The position numbers were made by a program, and so were the translations under genes. A stretch of 64,000 bases of DNA from Tetrastigma voinierianum (taxonomy: Eukaryota; Streptophyta; Magnoliopsida; Vitales; Vitaceae), in contig JAEQBH010001372.1 in the NCBI GenBank assembly GCA_016808115.1, forward strand, positions 1 to 64,000, in the 5' to 3' direction. Positions 36,380-49,706 of this stretch are shown one piece after another. The first letter of the stretch is position 1. Every line of letters starts with the position of its first letter. Under the pieces are notes generated by a model, which was given only the letters and a program-made list of their open reading frames with translations, was not told the origin of the DNA and made no database searches.

Positions 36380-36810
36380 GCTTCCGCCCACTTGGTGAAA
36401 TAACTGCTGGTCACCAACATGAATCATATTAATAGCCAGCTGCTGTAGTCCCGGCCAAATGTCAATCCCCCACTTATCAAAGGTTACGGACTCACACAGA
36501 GTGGGAGTGCTTCGACTGAAGATACTGGATGACGTTGCCAAACCTTTGGCATACATCACACTTATGCACATACGCCTCAGATTCCTGCTTCATTGGCGGC
36601 TAGTGGCAACCCTGAGTCATAATTCGATGGCACAACGATCACCCTCCAATGTGCATACCGAACACGCCCTGGTGAATATGCTTTATGACCCGCTCAGCCT
36701 CCCCTTGGGATATACTTCTGTATGGGCCGAAAATGACTGCCTATACAACACATCATTTATTAGGGAATATCTTGTTGCTCAGGCCCTTACTTTAACTGCT
36801 TCGGCTTAGT
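36380..36810 (-). pseudogene. E0 integrase, N-terminal and core part
   Basis: Minus-strand frames give a degenerate zinc-binding region, then FDKWGIDI and a stretch ending HQVGGSES that corresponds to the integrase core (consensus QWGLDIxGPFP..FTKWVEAE). It stops abruptly where a solo LTR is inserted (36,374). The continuation lies at 33,000-33,446. Confidence 0.7.
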
Positions 36811-36988
36811 TCTTAGGCAAAGCTCCATTCTTCAGATACTCTGAGTGGGGGTCATTCAAGATGGCTTGCCGATCAATGGCGACGATCATATGAGCTGGGA
36901 TGGACTCCGATGGTCCATGACGCCTTAACCCCACCACGCCTCTACTCAGTAACAACAATAATACATGGGTATATAGCCATACGCCAAA

Positions 36989-37249
36989 TCATGAGATGTT
37001 TACCATTTGATTTTTAGATCTTAGTATGTGTGTCACCTTGAAGTGCTTAAATTCATCTAGGAGGGGCTGGGCCATCTGTCCTTTCCTTCTTAGCCTCGTA
37101 CTCCCCCACAATTGCGATGCCACTAACTGGGAGTTGCACCGAAATTCTATGGCCAAGATTGAGAGCTGCTTGGCGACACTTAGCCCAAGAAGGACTACTT
37201 CATACTCAAATTTCGCTGTTAGAGACTCCGCAAAAGCCGGTTTGACCAT
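36989..37249 (-). pseudogene. E0 RNase H domain
   Basis: An open 86-codon stretch with EYEVVLLGLSVAKQL and CNSQLVASQLWG, matching the RNase H core of plant gypsy elements (consensus AEYEALLLGLxxAxEL, SDSQLVxxQ). The catalytic Asp of 'SDSQ' is replaced by Asn (CNSQ), so activity is doubtful. It lies between the RT linker and the integrase, as expected. Confidence 0.75.
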
Positions 37250-37309
37250 TGCGGTGATGCAGAACCCGTGTCCTCGACCATGCTAGTGCCCCGCCTGCTT
37301 TTGAGACAT

Positions 37310-37935
37310 TTATCTATTTTGTTGATCCACCTTTCGCCCCCGAATTTCGGGATGTACTTTCAACCTTTCCACAATAAAGTCGGCTAACAATTGCCCCTTA
37401 ATTGCACTCCTAGGTCGATACTCTATGTCAAACTCGATGAGCTCTATCACCCACTCTAGAAGCCTCCCAGACGCATTTGACTTATACAAAGATGGCTCCA
37501 CCTAAGTGAGCCTCGTGAGTACCGTTATGGTGTGTGGGCCCCGAGTACAATCGTAGTTTCTCGTCACATTCTAAGAGCTAGCGCTGGCCAAATTTCAAAG
37601 TTTGTGTACCTGTCCCACTTCTGAGGAGCGCTCATCGACAAAATAAACTGCCTTAAATTTACTATTGGGACCAAACCTTACCAACGCCGTATATCGGGAT
37701 AAAGAATCACCGAGACAACAAAATACGTGATAGCCTTCCCTGTAATGATCCTTCTCAGCGACCTAGGATTTCACCCGTAATGCGTCATCGATGTACTCCT
37801 CCACAATTTTGCAGAGCGGCAGGCCTCGACACCGACATCATGCGCCGGTATGTGGCTCCTCGTGACTCTTCTAATCCAAATGACATCACGTTATAACAAT
37901 ACATATCGAGCGTCTTGATATCTTAGTCACAAGGA
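37310..37935 (-). pseudogene. E0 reverse transcriptase, C-terminal part
   Basis: Minus-strand frames give YCYNVMSFGLEES, GATYRRMM and EEYIDDALRVKS (YIDD catalytic motif at 37,784-37,795), then GRLLEWVIELIEFDI and YRPRSAIKGQLLADFI at 37,390-37,490, the RT-RNase H linker typical of Tat elements (consensus YKPRxAIKAQALADFI). The N-terminal half is absent: homology starts right after the PBS, so an internal deletion removed gag, protease and the front of RT. Frames shift several times. It polymerised cDNA in the ancestral element. Confidence 0.8.
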
Positions 37936-37943
37936 AGGTGGGA

Positions 37944-37964
37944 TTTTCCCACATACGACGCTAA
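37944..37964 (-). other. E0 primer-binding site
   Basis: Immediately after the 5' LTR the minus strand reads TTAGCGTCGTATGTGGGAA, close to the Tat/Ogre PBS consensus TTGGCGCCGTCTGTGGGAA. It fixes the element's orientation. Confidence 0.7.
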
Positions 37965-38364
37965 TGGAAAGGTCTTGGCTTTCCACAAAGTAGATCACGA
38001 CAAAAAATTGAATTCATCCCCTTTGATCTCCCTTTCCCCCTCTTTTATACCCATTGGAGGGGGGAGAACGTTACTTGCACAATATTTAAATGGGACATTT
38101 ATTGGCTCTTTACTCTCTTACGTTATACATTCACTATCGTGTTAATCTCCAACCATAAATTTCCTCACAACGCGTACTCCTGTGGTCCATTACGCCTTCT
38201 TTGCTCATTCTTTCTCTCCTGTCCGAGGTGGCTTATCTTCTCATGCTCGAGCTCACCTCCACTGCTGGGTTTTGAAGTTAGGTTGCTATCTCTGGCCCCT
38301 TCCTCGTACCGGATTCGGCCTGGGTCGCTTCAATGGATCCCAATCACGCACACACAGGCACGTG
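37965..38364 (-). mobile_element. E0 5' LTR, part before the E2 insertion
   Basis: Matches 8,929-9,255. On the minus strand CCAATGGGTATAAAAGAGG (around 38,041-38,058) supplies a TATA box, agreeing with minus-strand transcription. The last five bases ACGTG (38,360-38,364) are repeated at 49,707-49,711 across the E2 insertion. Confidence 0.75.
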
Positions 38365-41300
38365 TGATGCACCCTTCCTAAAGGACAGAAATCTCGTCTA
38401 AGAACCCACAGAACCTCCCACCGCAAGCTCGCCGACCGATAAGTTACCATGAAGCAAGCCGTTAAAAACCTATAAAACTATCTTTCGTTCTGAGTTATAA
38501 AAAATTTTCGCCTTTCTATCAAAATCACACCTTTAGATTTAACGAAAATCCCAGAGCATAATCCATCGCAAGGTGGTCAAGCCCAAAAATACAAAATCAC
38601 CCCAGACATAAAAGAATAAACTCCCAATACTTTTTCCAAAACTAACCACAATCATAAAGGATCTCTCCGGTCCTCATCAAAATATAAGATAAGGATTAAT
38701 CCTAACAAAATTCTACGCAACCTCGTTTTTTCTCAAAACCATGCATGGCTATTTTTACTAAAAGATAATTACAAAATATACAATTTCAAAATCTAAATAT
38801 ATGTTGTTCAATTACATTCCATCTCATACATAAAGTTTTACATCATAGGTCATAAATCGCCCACCTATATAGACAACAAAATGATGACGCCCTGTCGTCC
38901 GCGATAGCAATACGTTGAATATAAATAGCTACAAATGAACAAACAAGTTAGTGCAACGGCATATATATCATACTCTAACATGACAATTTATCATTTGTTT
39001 TATAATTTCTATCAAAAACCCCTATGTATATCCTTTAATTAGTTCTTAACCATCAATGTGCAATTTAAAAACTAACGCCAACGCAGTTTACTAAGTCATT
39101 TCAACCACTAATGCTACGGAATTTATCAGACAGACGTGAGCTTAAAGTTTTCACTTCACCGAAAGCAACTACAATACGGAATTTATCGTGATCGAAATTG
39201 TAGTGCTAAAACTCGCAACTACGACCGAATTTACCGTATCGCCATGTGGTGCCAAGCTATACAAATAATAACCACGTATGGAATTGGTCTCCGCGACGCG
39301 ACGTAGCGCTTTATACTTTCTATAGAAATTGAGCAACTACTGACGAAATTCTCGTGATCGTCGCAGATAGTTAATTTTTTTCTTTATTGTGAGCGACTAT
39401 GGATTAATTTATCGTCGTCACATAACGCTAAATCTCATTATATCTTATGGAATATATATGTTTAAACTACATTTACTTAGTGTCAAAAAAGCACAAATCT
39501 AACTTGTTTTGAAACTCTCTAAAAACTCTCTTTTCAAATATTTTCTTTAGATTACTTAACTACCATATTCATTACCAACATCAACCAATTACATGAAATT
39601 GAAAGGATCTTAAGTGGCGAACCACTTAGTCTCTCAATCCGCTGTCACCCTCATTGCCGCCTCTATGAGGCTAGTGGACGCCGGCCTCCTCGTGCCTTGT
39701 CAAGAAACCACAACTACACATTAATCATAACTTCCATTTTAATTCACTCATACACACATTCATTTAAAGCCAATGAACAAATTATCCTTGAGCACTAAAG
39801 CCCCTAAAAAAACACTCATTTTTGGCCAACCTTTTTCCAACAATACTTCATAGACTTTATGACTCCAAAACTTATTCCAAACGATCTTCGTACCTATGAA
39901 ACTCTCCAGATCAGTCCTTTATATATCCAATGACATCTCTTTAAATTTTCAATTTAAAATTCCTTCTCTAAGACCCTCAACCACATAACACAAGTTACAA
40001 CATGTTTTTTATGACAATTTGGTTAACTCACTGAATCACCTACTGTTATCCTTGATTTATGGGTCTTAACTTTGCTAAATTTAAAATTTTTCTTCTAAAT
40101 TATTTCCTTGAATCTATGGTTATATGTTTTCCCAATTGGAATCACCCAATTCGGAGCACCGGAACTCGAGTTATGCTCTAAACAACTCAGATTACTCTAT
40201 GATCAAACTGATGCAGGAATTTGCTTCACATAGCCCCACTTTGAGTGAATTTATGGGCCACCTAGAGTCAGAATTTGATGATGCCTATTTCTGTATATTT
40301 GGTTCTCCTTGAAGTCCATTCTAATTATCCACTTGAATCACTCAAATCGGGTAAGAAATGAGTAAGTTATGTCTGAAATATGAAAACTGGTCGAAATTGG
40401 AAAACTGAGCATTACACGTATCAAAGACATGCTTCTCGAATTTTGCCTGTATCGTGGGCTTTTTTGCACTTTTTCCATATTTTTCTTACCTCCAATTCAA
40501 CTCTATACTTCATATACACCTCAAACCATTTACTTCATGATCTTGTAATCTCTTTTCTACTAAAATCCTCTTTCACTACTTATCTTATTTCAAAAATCTA
40601 TCATGAATTACTCTCAAACCCATTATAATATGGATCCTAACCCATACATAATCCTAACATGTAGATTAGTTAGGGTTTATTCTAAACCCTAACTCAATTA
40701 CTTGTCATTGAACTATGAAGCCATCCTCAAAGAGAGGATTTCATATGCTTCTTGTACTCTTTAAGGTTTTATCCACCTTACTTTCCATAATTATTGGGTT
40801 AGGATGAATCTAACAAAACCCTAGGTTTGGGCAAGATAATAATCATACAAATCAATATATGATCCATACTAGAATTCATACCTAAGGTTAATTCCATACC
40901 TGGGCTTTGCTTCTTCTTCTCTTCTTCTCTTCTTCTTCCTTCTCTCTTCTTCTTCTTCTTCTTCTCCCCTCTTCCTCTCCCCTCTTCCTCTCTACGGTTT
41001 GGTCTTTCTCCAAATGAGACCAATTTTTGATCTAAAATCCCATGTTTTGTTAAGGCCATGTTTGGCCAAGTCAAAATCCCATTTTTTTGCTTTTAACATT
41101 TCATTTTTGCATTTTGGTCCCCCATTTCTCTTTTATTTCTATTCCATCTTTTCTCTATTTGCCTTTAATCCCATAACTCCTTCTATTTACTTTTCATTTT
41201 CAAGCATTTTAGATATTAACCTCAGTCTTTCTCATTTATGACCACTAGGTCCTCAAGTGGTAAATGACCACTTTACCCTTGTCTCTAATTATTCATTTCG

Positions 41301-41561
41301 GGTCTCTATTTTATTTCCGAAAATTCCATTTAGCTTTTAATATACCCTAAACAAGTCCGAAAACTGCTAGGGTATATTTTTGGGTGTTACAATCGTACAC
41401 CTCGGTTCCTTGACCGGACGTTACATTAATTTAGTCGTCAACCTGAAATTGATAATTCTCTAACGTCATGGGATTAAATTAATCTAATATAGAGATTTAT
41501 TTTACCTCTCTAATCCATCTTTTAACACTAAGAGGTTATAGATTGAAACTAGGGTTTTACA
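38365..41561 (-). mobile_element. E2 3' LTR
   Basis: Aligns with 46,533-49,706: GACAAGTTACCATGAAGC-like start, TGATGACGCCCTGTCGTCCG, CCACCTATATAGACAACAAA, ATGGATCCTAACC and ACCCTAGGT blocks are shared. A second TGTAACACCC lies 168 bases inside the end (41,393), so the LTR appears to have an internal start-like motif. Confidence 0.85.
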
Positions 41562-41585
41562 ATTTCTTCCCCCCTTTAAAAATTT
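41562..41585 (-). other. E2 polypurine tract
   Basis: Minus-strand AAAGGGGGGAAGAAAT directly precedes TGTAAAACCC of the 3' LTR. Confidence 0.8.
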
Positions 41586-41589
41586 TCGT

Positions 41590-43300
41590 CCTCGAAATTT
41601 AAATTGCGTACCTTATTCAAACAACTGAGGGTATTGGGCACGCATCTGTGCTTTGGGCTCCCATGTAGCCTCTTCTGCCCCATGATTTGGCCAAAGCACC
41701 TTCACTAGCGGAATCACTTTATTACGCAACACTTGATCTCTACATCTAGGATTTCCTACCGGATGCTCCTCGTAGGGTCAAGCTCTTTCCTTCAACCGAA
41801 TAGGCTTGTGTTCCTTACATATGTGAAGGGTCAGCTATATACTTACGTAGGCATGGAGACGTGAAACACGCTCATGGATGTTGGCTACACCTCTCGATCG
41901 CAGTCTCAATCGATGCCACTCACCCACCTTGTCTACTATCTCATGTGGGCCTATATATCGTGGACTCAACTTTCCACGCCCGAACCTCAAAAATACCCTT
42001 CCATGGTGAGAGACTCAGAGGGAACATTTGATCACCCATTTCAAACTCGCATCTCGTCTTCGATTGTCTCGCGCATAGCTTTTCTCGCCTCGTCGCTGCT
42101 ATCTTCAACCGCTCTCGTGATCATATTTACTTTCGATTGTATTCGACAATCTCAGCCAATTAATCTTCTCTCCCACTTTGGCCCCAACAGACCGGGTTCT
42201 ACACTCTTCTCGCTGCATACCGTCTCATATGTTGCGCCAATACTAGACTGAGCAGAACTCATCATTGTGAAAAACTTATCAATGCTAGTGGAATTATCCT
42301 ACTTTCCTTAACTCCATCACACAAGCTCTCAACATATCTTCGAGAGTCCCCAATGGTCTCTCCGACGGGGTCATCCGTCTGCAGCGAAAGGGGATCGAAG
42401 TGCAACCGTGCCCAGTTAGCATCTAGAAGCTCGACCGTAACTCCAGAAGCGAAGCGAGGATCTCCGTCCGACAATGATCACTGGGTGCGCCATGCAGCCC
42501 TCACCATCTCATCTACACAATCGCGCATATCTTCTAGGAATAGGTATTATTAGTAGCAATGAAGGGTCGAATTTCGCTTCAATCTATCCACAATAACCCT
42601 AAATAGCATCACAAGTCTCACGCCGTGTCCCGGGAAGTCCCATCACTAAATTCATATCGCGATCCTTCCCATTTCCACCAGAATGACAAGGTCAGAGTAA
42701 ACCTCGCGTGCTTCTGATGTTCAAATCTTAATTTGTTGGACAAGTTAGGCACTTAGATACGAACTCGCTATCTCTTCATACCTTCACCAATAAGGGTCTC
42801 CTGCAGTCCGACATCTTAGTACTCCCCGGATGCACGTATGTCGAAGGAGCAAACGCATGATTTCTTTCTTCAACTCTATCAATACATCCGACACATGGCC
42901 TCCGCCCAACACTGTCCCATCACCCTAAGGTGAAGGCCTCCCGCTGTCCAAATTTCCATCTTGTTTCAATTTCATCAAACATTCGGTCCCGAGCTCGCAA
43001 GTCTCTAACCTTAGTCCACTAACACCCGGCCGAACATGAAAAGTCAAGTACCAGAGTACCCGACTCGCTATCTCTAAACGACCCCCAGCAGATCTCGCCC
43101 TACTCAGTAACAAGTATCCCGCTTGTCGAGCCAGTGGAACCAGAGGGCTTCCCCAAGCACGCATCCGCTACTACATTTGCCTTGCCTAGTGTATTCAATG
43201 GTGCAAACTATAGTCTTTGATGAGTTCTATCCACCTCCTCCTGTCTCATGTTCAAATCTTTGTGAGAATAGATATTGCATGCTTTTGTGATCGTGAAAGA
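41590..43300 (-). pseudogene. E2 integrase with chromodomain
   Basis: The C-terminal chromodomain is clear on the minus strand at 41,610-41,720: NKVIPLVKVLWPNHGAEEA followed by TWEPKAQMRAQYPQLFE. Further upstream the integrase core is much eroded. The location is the same as in E1. Confidence 0.7.
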
Positions 43301-44360
43301 TCCCGTTAAGGTACCCATGCTGGTGTAGCGTCGCCATATTCTCAACTACGAACACTACGTACCGCTAACTCTAAATCGTATGCTGGAGTAGTTTACTCAT
43401 GCTTCTTTAATCGCTCACATAAGCTATCACCCCATCACGCTGCATCAATACACAACCCAAACCCTCACTGGAGGCATCAATAACATATTCTGTAAATCCT
43501 CACTTCCGAGGAGTGTAAGCATTGTCATAGCTCGCCTTTGCTTAACTCATCTAAACCGGTTTCCGACTGTGCAGCTTCAATTCATGAACTTCTTCTTTTC
43601 TCGTTAACTCGTTAGTGGAGTAGCCATTCGAACCCTTCTACGACCTCTATAGTAACCACTAAACATAAGAAACTGACCAGCCATATCTGTGGGGTGGTTT
43701 CCAATCTTACAATGGCTCCCTTATTTTCCGAGGGTTCACCGAAATACCCCCATGATACCACCACACAACCTAAGAATGCTACTGATCTAACCAAAATTTG
43801 GCACTGATGAACTTTGTACAGAGCCATGCTCTCTCGCAGCTCAGAATACTATCCTCAAAGGCTCCTCACAGACGCTCTTTCTCACTGAATATACCAAGAT
43901 ATCATCGATGAAGACTATAACGAACTTGTCTAAATAAGGTCCGAAGACACGATTCATCAAATCCATAAAGGTCGTTGAGCGCTGACAGTCAACGGGCATC
44001 ACCAAAATCATAATGCCCATATTCCAGTTTTAGTTACCGTCAGGGAACATCTTCCCTACGCACCTTCACCGATGATACCCCGATCGTAGATCATCTTCAA
44101 GAAGCACTTTGGCTCTTGCAGCCGAACAAATAGATCATTCCGTCTGGCAATGGATACGATTCCCGATGGTTACTTTGTCGAAATGCCTATAACGGCGACA
44201 AACAAGGCTCTATCTTTCTTCACAACAAACAATACCGGAGCTCTACTGCAGATGTGACTGCCTTATCTTGGCCTTTACTTAACAATTCTTCCATTTGTGA
44301 CCTTCAAATTTTAGCTCATGGTGCCATCCCAGATGGCACTATAGATGGGGCTCGTGCCGC
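43301..44360 (-). pseudogene. E2 reverse transcriptase remnants
   Basis: MDLMNRVFGPYLDKFVIVFI and IDDILVYS (43,887-43,975) give the RT active site. The rest is scattered over frames and only locally recognisable. Confidence 0.75.
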
Positions 44361-44364
44361 TAGC

Positions 44365-44697
44365 TCAATCTCGACCCACCCTCTCTCGGGTCCGGCTTAA
44401 CCCGATAGATCCCTGAAATACATCAAAGAACTCACCTGACAGAACTCGCAACCATCTCACCGTTGCGTATCTATTGCATACACCTGTGTACTCAAGGTTT
44501 ACTGAGCATCTTGTGCTTGTATTATCGATTAAACTTGTAGAAAGTATCTTCCCTCTCCACAAAAGCATCACTTCCCTTCGTCCCCCAGTCACTAACCGAC
44601 CTCTTTCGTAGCAATCACTGTGAGCGCGATGTTTAGCTAACCAATCCATGCCCAGAATGATGTCAAAGTCATGAATATCGAGTACTATTAGACTCAC
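44365..44697 (-). pseudogene. E2 aspartic protease
   Basis: DIHDFDIILGMDWLAKHRAH near 44,620-44,697 is the hallmark second half of gypsy retropepsins (consensus DFDVILGMDWLxxHRA). The ORF continues as YERGRLVTGG. It lies between RT and gag as expected. Confidence 0.75.
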
Positions 44698-44857
44698 CGA
44701 ACCTAAGACTTGCTTATAGTCACCCCCTTGTATTTCTCGGGTGAGACTCTATTCGCACGTTTAATCGCCCGCGGGAAGTGATACTACCATACTACACTCC
44801 GGGTCGGTCTCATTTCTTAACCCGACTCTCTCTTATGAACTCCCGCAGAAATAAAGA

Positions 44858-46200
44858 ATGCGGCCCCCGAGTCCACCAATACATGAGCATCGCGATCAAA
44901 TAAAGAAATGGTACCGTGACCACATCCGGGTAAAGACGGCCGCCTCATTGGTCACCAGATATACCATGGCAAACCGACTCGCGGTCTACCCGTTTGCTCC
45001 GACGGTCTTACTAGGGTCGCCCTCTAGGGGTATGCTCCTTACCCCTTCTCGCTTCGCCACCAGGCCGCCATGCAGTAGCCCCTCCAAATCCGGGGGCCTC
45101 CCCATCGGGTCCACGACCCCACCGGGTCCGCCCGAGTCAGAGGTGGCCGGCCTCCGACCTGACTCGACGCCACCGCAGACTCGACGGGCCCTCATGAAAT
45201 GGCTCTCTCGGGCTCTCACGCTCAAACACACCTAGTCCCGCCTTTGAGCACTACCTGACAAAAATCGCCACATCTACGCACACCGGTCGGGGCTCCTCCA
45301 ACTCGTCTGCCCCCCGACCCCGCCGACAACCGAACACCTCGACCGCCCGCCAGGGTCTCGACCGCCGCCGACTGCACCATGCTGGCTGGCCGACCACTCT
45401 TAGGCATCTCTTAATCGGGGCCTCTCCCCGATGTGGCTACCGGTCCAAATTCTCCTCTCCCCGATTGAATTGTGACTTTGACTTCTCAGGCTAGCCTCGT
45501 GCACTCTCGTCTACTTTGGTGGTCGCTCCACCAACTCGCCCATATCCGTATGTGTGATGCTAGATGTCACTATGGTCCTAATCGTGGTTAAGACCCGCTA
45601 TAACTGCTGATCTTCTCTTTTGTTCATTCTCTCGCGAAGAAAGGAACTAGCGAATCAATTCGAAAACTTTTTCGTGACTGACCGAGGAGTTCCCCTCGTC
45701 TCCAATCTATAAAACTCTTCAACTTTGCATCTTATAGCTTTTAGGAAAAAATCTCTCAGAATTCTCTCAACTCCGCCATATGACACCCTGTGTGCTCTCG
45801 ATGCGCCTTCCACCCGCCCGGGCGCGATCTTTAAGTAAGAAGGCGTACAGGAGACCCCTCCGCTCCTCACGTACACCCCATCATCCGAAAAATCTCTTCG
45901 CTTGCCTCATCCAAGATAACGCCTCTCTCGGGTCTCCGCTACCATCGCGTCAGCGCCTCTAATTCTGACGGGCGCCGCTCAATCGATATCCCACTCGCTG
46001 GCCGCCGAAGGGCCGCTAGCATCCGGTGCCATTTGTTCCGATCCGCCCGGAATAGGTCATGGGGTAGCCCGGGTCGCATCGACTATGATGGTCGCGGGGT
46101 GTGCGTAATCCTCCGCACGCTGACGCACTCAGCTCAACCTGCTCTTTATCCGTGCGGGTGCTTCGCTGGATCGCCTCGTCGCCCTCGACGACTTTCGACG
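44858..46200 (-). pseudogene. E2 gag
   Basis: Minus-strand frames at 45,830-45,935 give RFLDEASEEIFRMMGCTE and LKDRARAG, matching the Tekay capsid (consensus DPQxFLDExEKIxRxMGCxxxxxV..YxLxxxA). The region is GC-rich compared with the LTRs. A possible zinc-knuckle remnant (RRCGDFC) lies near 45,255-45,285. Confidence 0.6.
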
Positions 46201-46532
46201 CATAGCTAAATGTGTACTAGTACACTATCTGTGACAACAAACCAAATTTCAAGTTCAACCATCACTCACCTATATAACCCGGGCATGATAATTCTATGCA
46301 ATATTTAACTCACAATTTAGTCGCATATTCATAATATGCCGAATTCAAGTACTATAACTTATGCTTTTAAATTATGCAATCACGAAAACATAACCTTGAA
46401 ATCAAGAATGAGGTGCACACGTATCAACTTCATGCCTTAAGCATAACTAGCACACACTCCAGCGAAATAGTTCAAACTTTTCTCTTAAAACTTTCTTTCA
46501 ACCTAACGAGAACTCCGGCCTGACACTACAAC

Positions 46533-49500
46533 TCGACAGACCCCCTTCCTACGGACAGAAAAAAAAAAAAAAAAAAAAAAAAAGTGAATCGCTAAGAACT
46601 CCACAAGAACTCCCGCCTGCTTCGTCGACTGACAAGTTACCATGAAGCTGCCGCAAAACTACTAAACCGCCTTTGAAAACGGGGTTATAAAATTTTCACT
46701 TTTCTATCAAAATCACACCTTTAGATTTAACGAAAATCCGGCAGCATAACGACTGCACGGTGGTCAAGCCCAAAATACAAAATCACATGTATATAAAAGA
46801 ATAAACTCCCAATATTTTCCAAAATCCAACTACAATCATAAAGGACCTCTGGTCCTCATCAAAATATAAGATAAGGATTAATCCAACAAAATTTCATCGC
46901 AACCTGTTTTTCTCAAAACCATGCATGCATATTTTACAAAAGATAATTACAAATATACAATTTCAAAATCTAAGTATATGTTGTTCAATTACATCTCCAT
47001 CTCATACATAAAGTTTTACATCATAGGTCATAAATCGCCCACCTATATAGACAACAAAATGATGACGCCCTGTCGTCCGCGATAGCACACAGTGGAATAT
47101 AAATAGCTACAAAATGAACAAACAAGTTAGTGCAACGAAGATATATATCATATACGCTAACATGACAATTTATCATTTGTTTTATAATTTCTATCAAAAA
47201 CCCCCTATGTATATCCTTTAATTAGTTTAACCATCACAGGCAATTTAAAACTAACGCCAACGTGAGAAGCTTACTAAGTCATTTCCAACCACTACGTTAC
47301 GGAATTTCATCGCATCGCACGAGGGCGCTAAAGTTTACCACCGAGCAACTACAATACGAATTTACTACATCGCAATTGTAGTGTTAAAACCTCGGGCAAC
47401 TACGAGCCGAATTTACCAGACTTACAAACAACCATGCGCCAAAGGCAGCTAACCACGCACTTATTCCATGATCACTCCGCCATGCTCTCTATGAAACCGC
47501 CCAAGCAACCCATCTGATTTTAAATTTTCTCGATCGCCGTGATAGTGCTAATTTTTTTCTTTTATTGTGAGCTTACTACGACTTAATTTACATCGCTTTC
47601 TCACACATAACGCTTAAATCTCATTATATCTTAAGGAATATATATGGGTTTTAAATCTACATTTACTTAGTGTCAAAAAGCACAAATCTAACTTGTTTTG
47701 AAACTTCTAAACTCTCTTCTAAATATTTTCTTTTAGATTACTTAACTACCATATTCATTACCAACATCAACCAATTACATGAAATTGAAAGGATCTTTAA
47801 GCGGCGAACCACTTACCTTGAATCACTTCATTGCGCTGCCTCTATGAGGCTCGGGACTGCCGCCCCGTGCCTTTGTCAAGAAAACCACAACTACACATTA
47901 ATCATAACTTCCATTTTAATTCACCATACACATTCATTTAAAGCCAAATGAACAAATTATCCTTGAGCACTAAAAAGCCCCTAAAAAAAAACACTCATTT
48001 TGGCCAACCTTTTTCCAACAATACTCTATAGACTTTATGACCCAAAATTATTCAAACAATCTTCAAAATTTATGAAACTCTCCAGATCAGTCCTTTATAT
48101 ATCCAATGACATCTTTAAATTTTCAATTTAAAATTCCTTCTATACTCCAACCACATAACACAAGTTACAACATGTTTTTATGCCACTTGGTTAACTCACC
48201 GAATCACCTAATTGGTTATCCTTGATTTATGGGTCTTAACTTCATAAATTTGAAATTGTTTCTTCACTTATTTGAATCTATACAGGGTTTCTATCCAATC
48301 GAATCACCCAATTCGAGCAATCGAACTCGAGTTATGCTCTAATAACTCGACATTTCCATGATCAACCGATTTATGAATTTGCTTGCACATGCCCACTTTG
48401 AGTGGAATTTATGGGCCACTTAGAGTCAGAATTTGACTACGCCATTTTGTATGTTTGGTTCTCCTGAAGTCCATTTTAATTATCCAATTTGAACTCACTT
48501 AAATCGTGGGTGAAATGAGCAAAGTTAATGCCTGAAATACGAAAACTCATTTAAACTCCGAAATGCAGCATTACATGTACCAAAGACATGTGTCTGAATT
48601 CTTGCCCTGCATCGTGGGCTTTTCAGACTTTTTCCATATTTTTCTTACACAATTCAACTCTATACTATATACACTCAAAACCATTTGCATTATGCATCTT
48701 GTATCTTTTCTACTAAAATCCTTTGCCTACTTATCTTATTTCAAAATCTATCATGAATTACTCTCAAACCCACTATAATATGGATCCTAACCTATACATA
48801 ATCCTAACATGTATTAGTTAGGGTTTATTCTCATTTAAACCCTAACTCAATTACTTCGCTATTGAATCCTAAAGCCATCCTCAAAGAGAGGATTTCATAT
48901 TTCTTGTACTTTTAAGGCTTTATCCACCTTTACTTTCATAATTATTGGTTTAGGATGAAACTTAGCAAAACCCTAGGTCTGGGCAAGATAATAATCATAC
49001 AAATTCCATATGATCTGGGGCTACTAGAATTCATACCCAAGGTTAGTTCCATACCTTTTACTTTGCTTCTTCTTCTTCTTTCTCTTCTCTTCTCTTTCTT
49101 CTTCTTCTTCTTCTTCTTTCCTCTCCCTCTTCCTCTCTACTGCCTGTCTTTTCTCCAAATGAGACTATAATTTTTTGATCTTAAACTTTGTTTTGTTAAG
49201 GCTATGTTTGAATAGGTTGAAAAACCCATTTTTTTGCTTTCTTTAACTTTTCATTTTTGCATTTTTGGTCCCCCATTTCTTTTTTATTTATATTCCATCT
49301 TTTTCTCTATTTGCCTTAATCCCATAACTCCTTCATTTACATTTCATTTTCAAGCATTTTAGATATTAACCCTAGTCTTTCTATTTATGACCATTCTGGG
49401 GTCCTCAAGTGGTAAATGACCACTTTACCCTTGTCTCTAATATTCATTTCGGGTCTCTTATTTTATTTCCGAAAAATTCCATTAAGCTATTAATATAACC

Positions 49501-49706
49501 TAAACAAGTCCGAAAACTACTAGGGTATATTTTGGGGTGTTACACTGTACACTTGTCTCTGACCGATCGTTACATTAATTTAGTCACAACCTTAAATTGA
49601 TAATCTTCTAACGCCCATGGGATTCACTAATCTAATATATAGATTTATTGTACCTCTCGATCCATTTTTAATACTATTAAGATATAGATTGAAACGTGGT
49701 TTTACA
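46533..49706 (-). mobile_element. E2 5' LTR
   Basis: Partner of 38,365-41,561. Its low end carries an A-run of about 25 (46,559-46,583) absent from the partner. Just beyond, minus-strand TAGTGTCAGGCCGGAG is a plausible degenerate Met-tRNA PBS. Confidence 0.8.

Larger units (their letters stand above)
38365..49706 (-). mobile_element. E2: Tekay-like chromovirus, 11.3 kb, with perfect TSD
   Basis: LTRs at 38,365-41,561 and about 46,533-49,706 (about 3.2 kb) in direct orientation enclose 5 kb with gag, protease, RT and integrase/chromodomain remnants on the minus strand. The outer ends are TG..CA and ACGTG is duplicated exactly (38,360-38,364 and 49,707-49,711). It lies in the 5' LTR of E0, so it is younger than E0. 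Frames are broken everywhere; it is non-functional as written. Confidence 0.9.

Noticed and set aside
41393..41393. TGTAACACCC at 41,393 (and 49,544) as the E2 LTR start
   Set aside because: The two LTRs remain alike for a further 160-170 bases, to TGTAAAACC at 41,561 and 49,706, where the PPT and the target duplication begin.
46559..46583. A-run of about 25 as a poly(A) tail of a retrocopy
   Set aside because: It lies inside the E2 5' LTR, in sequence shared with the other LTR on both sides.
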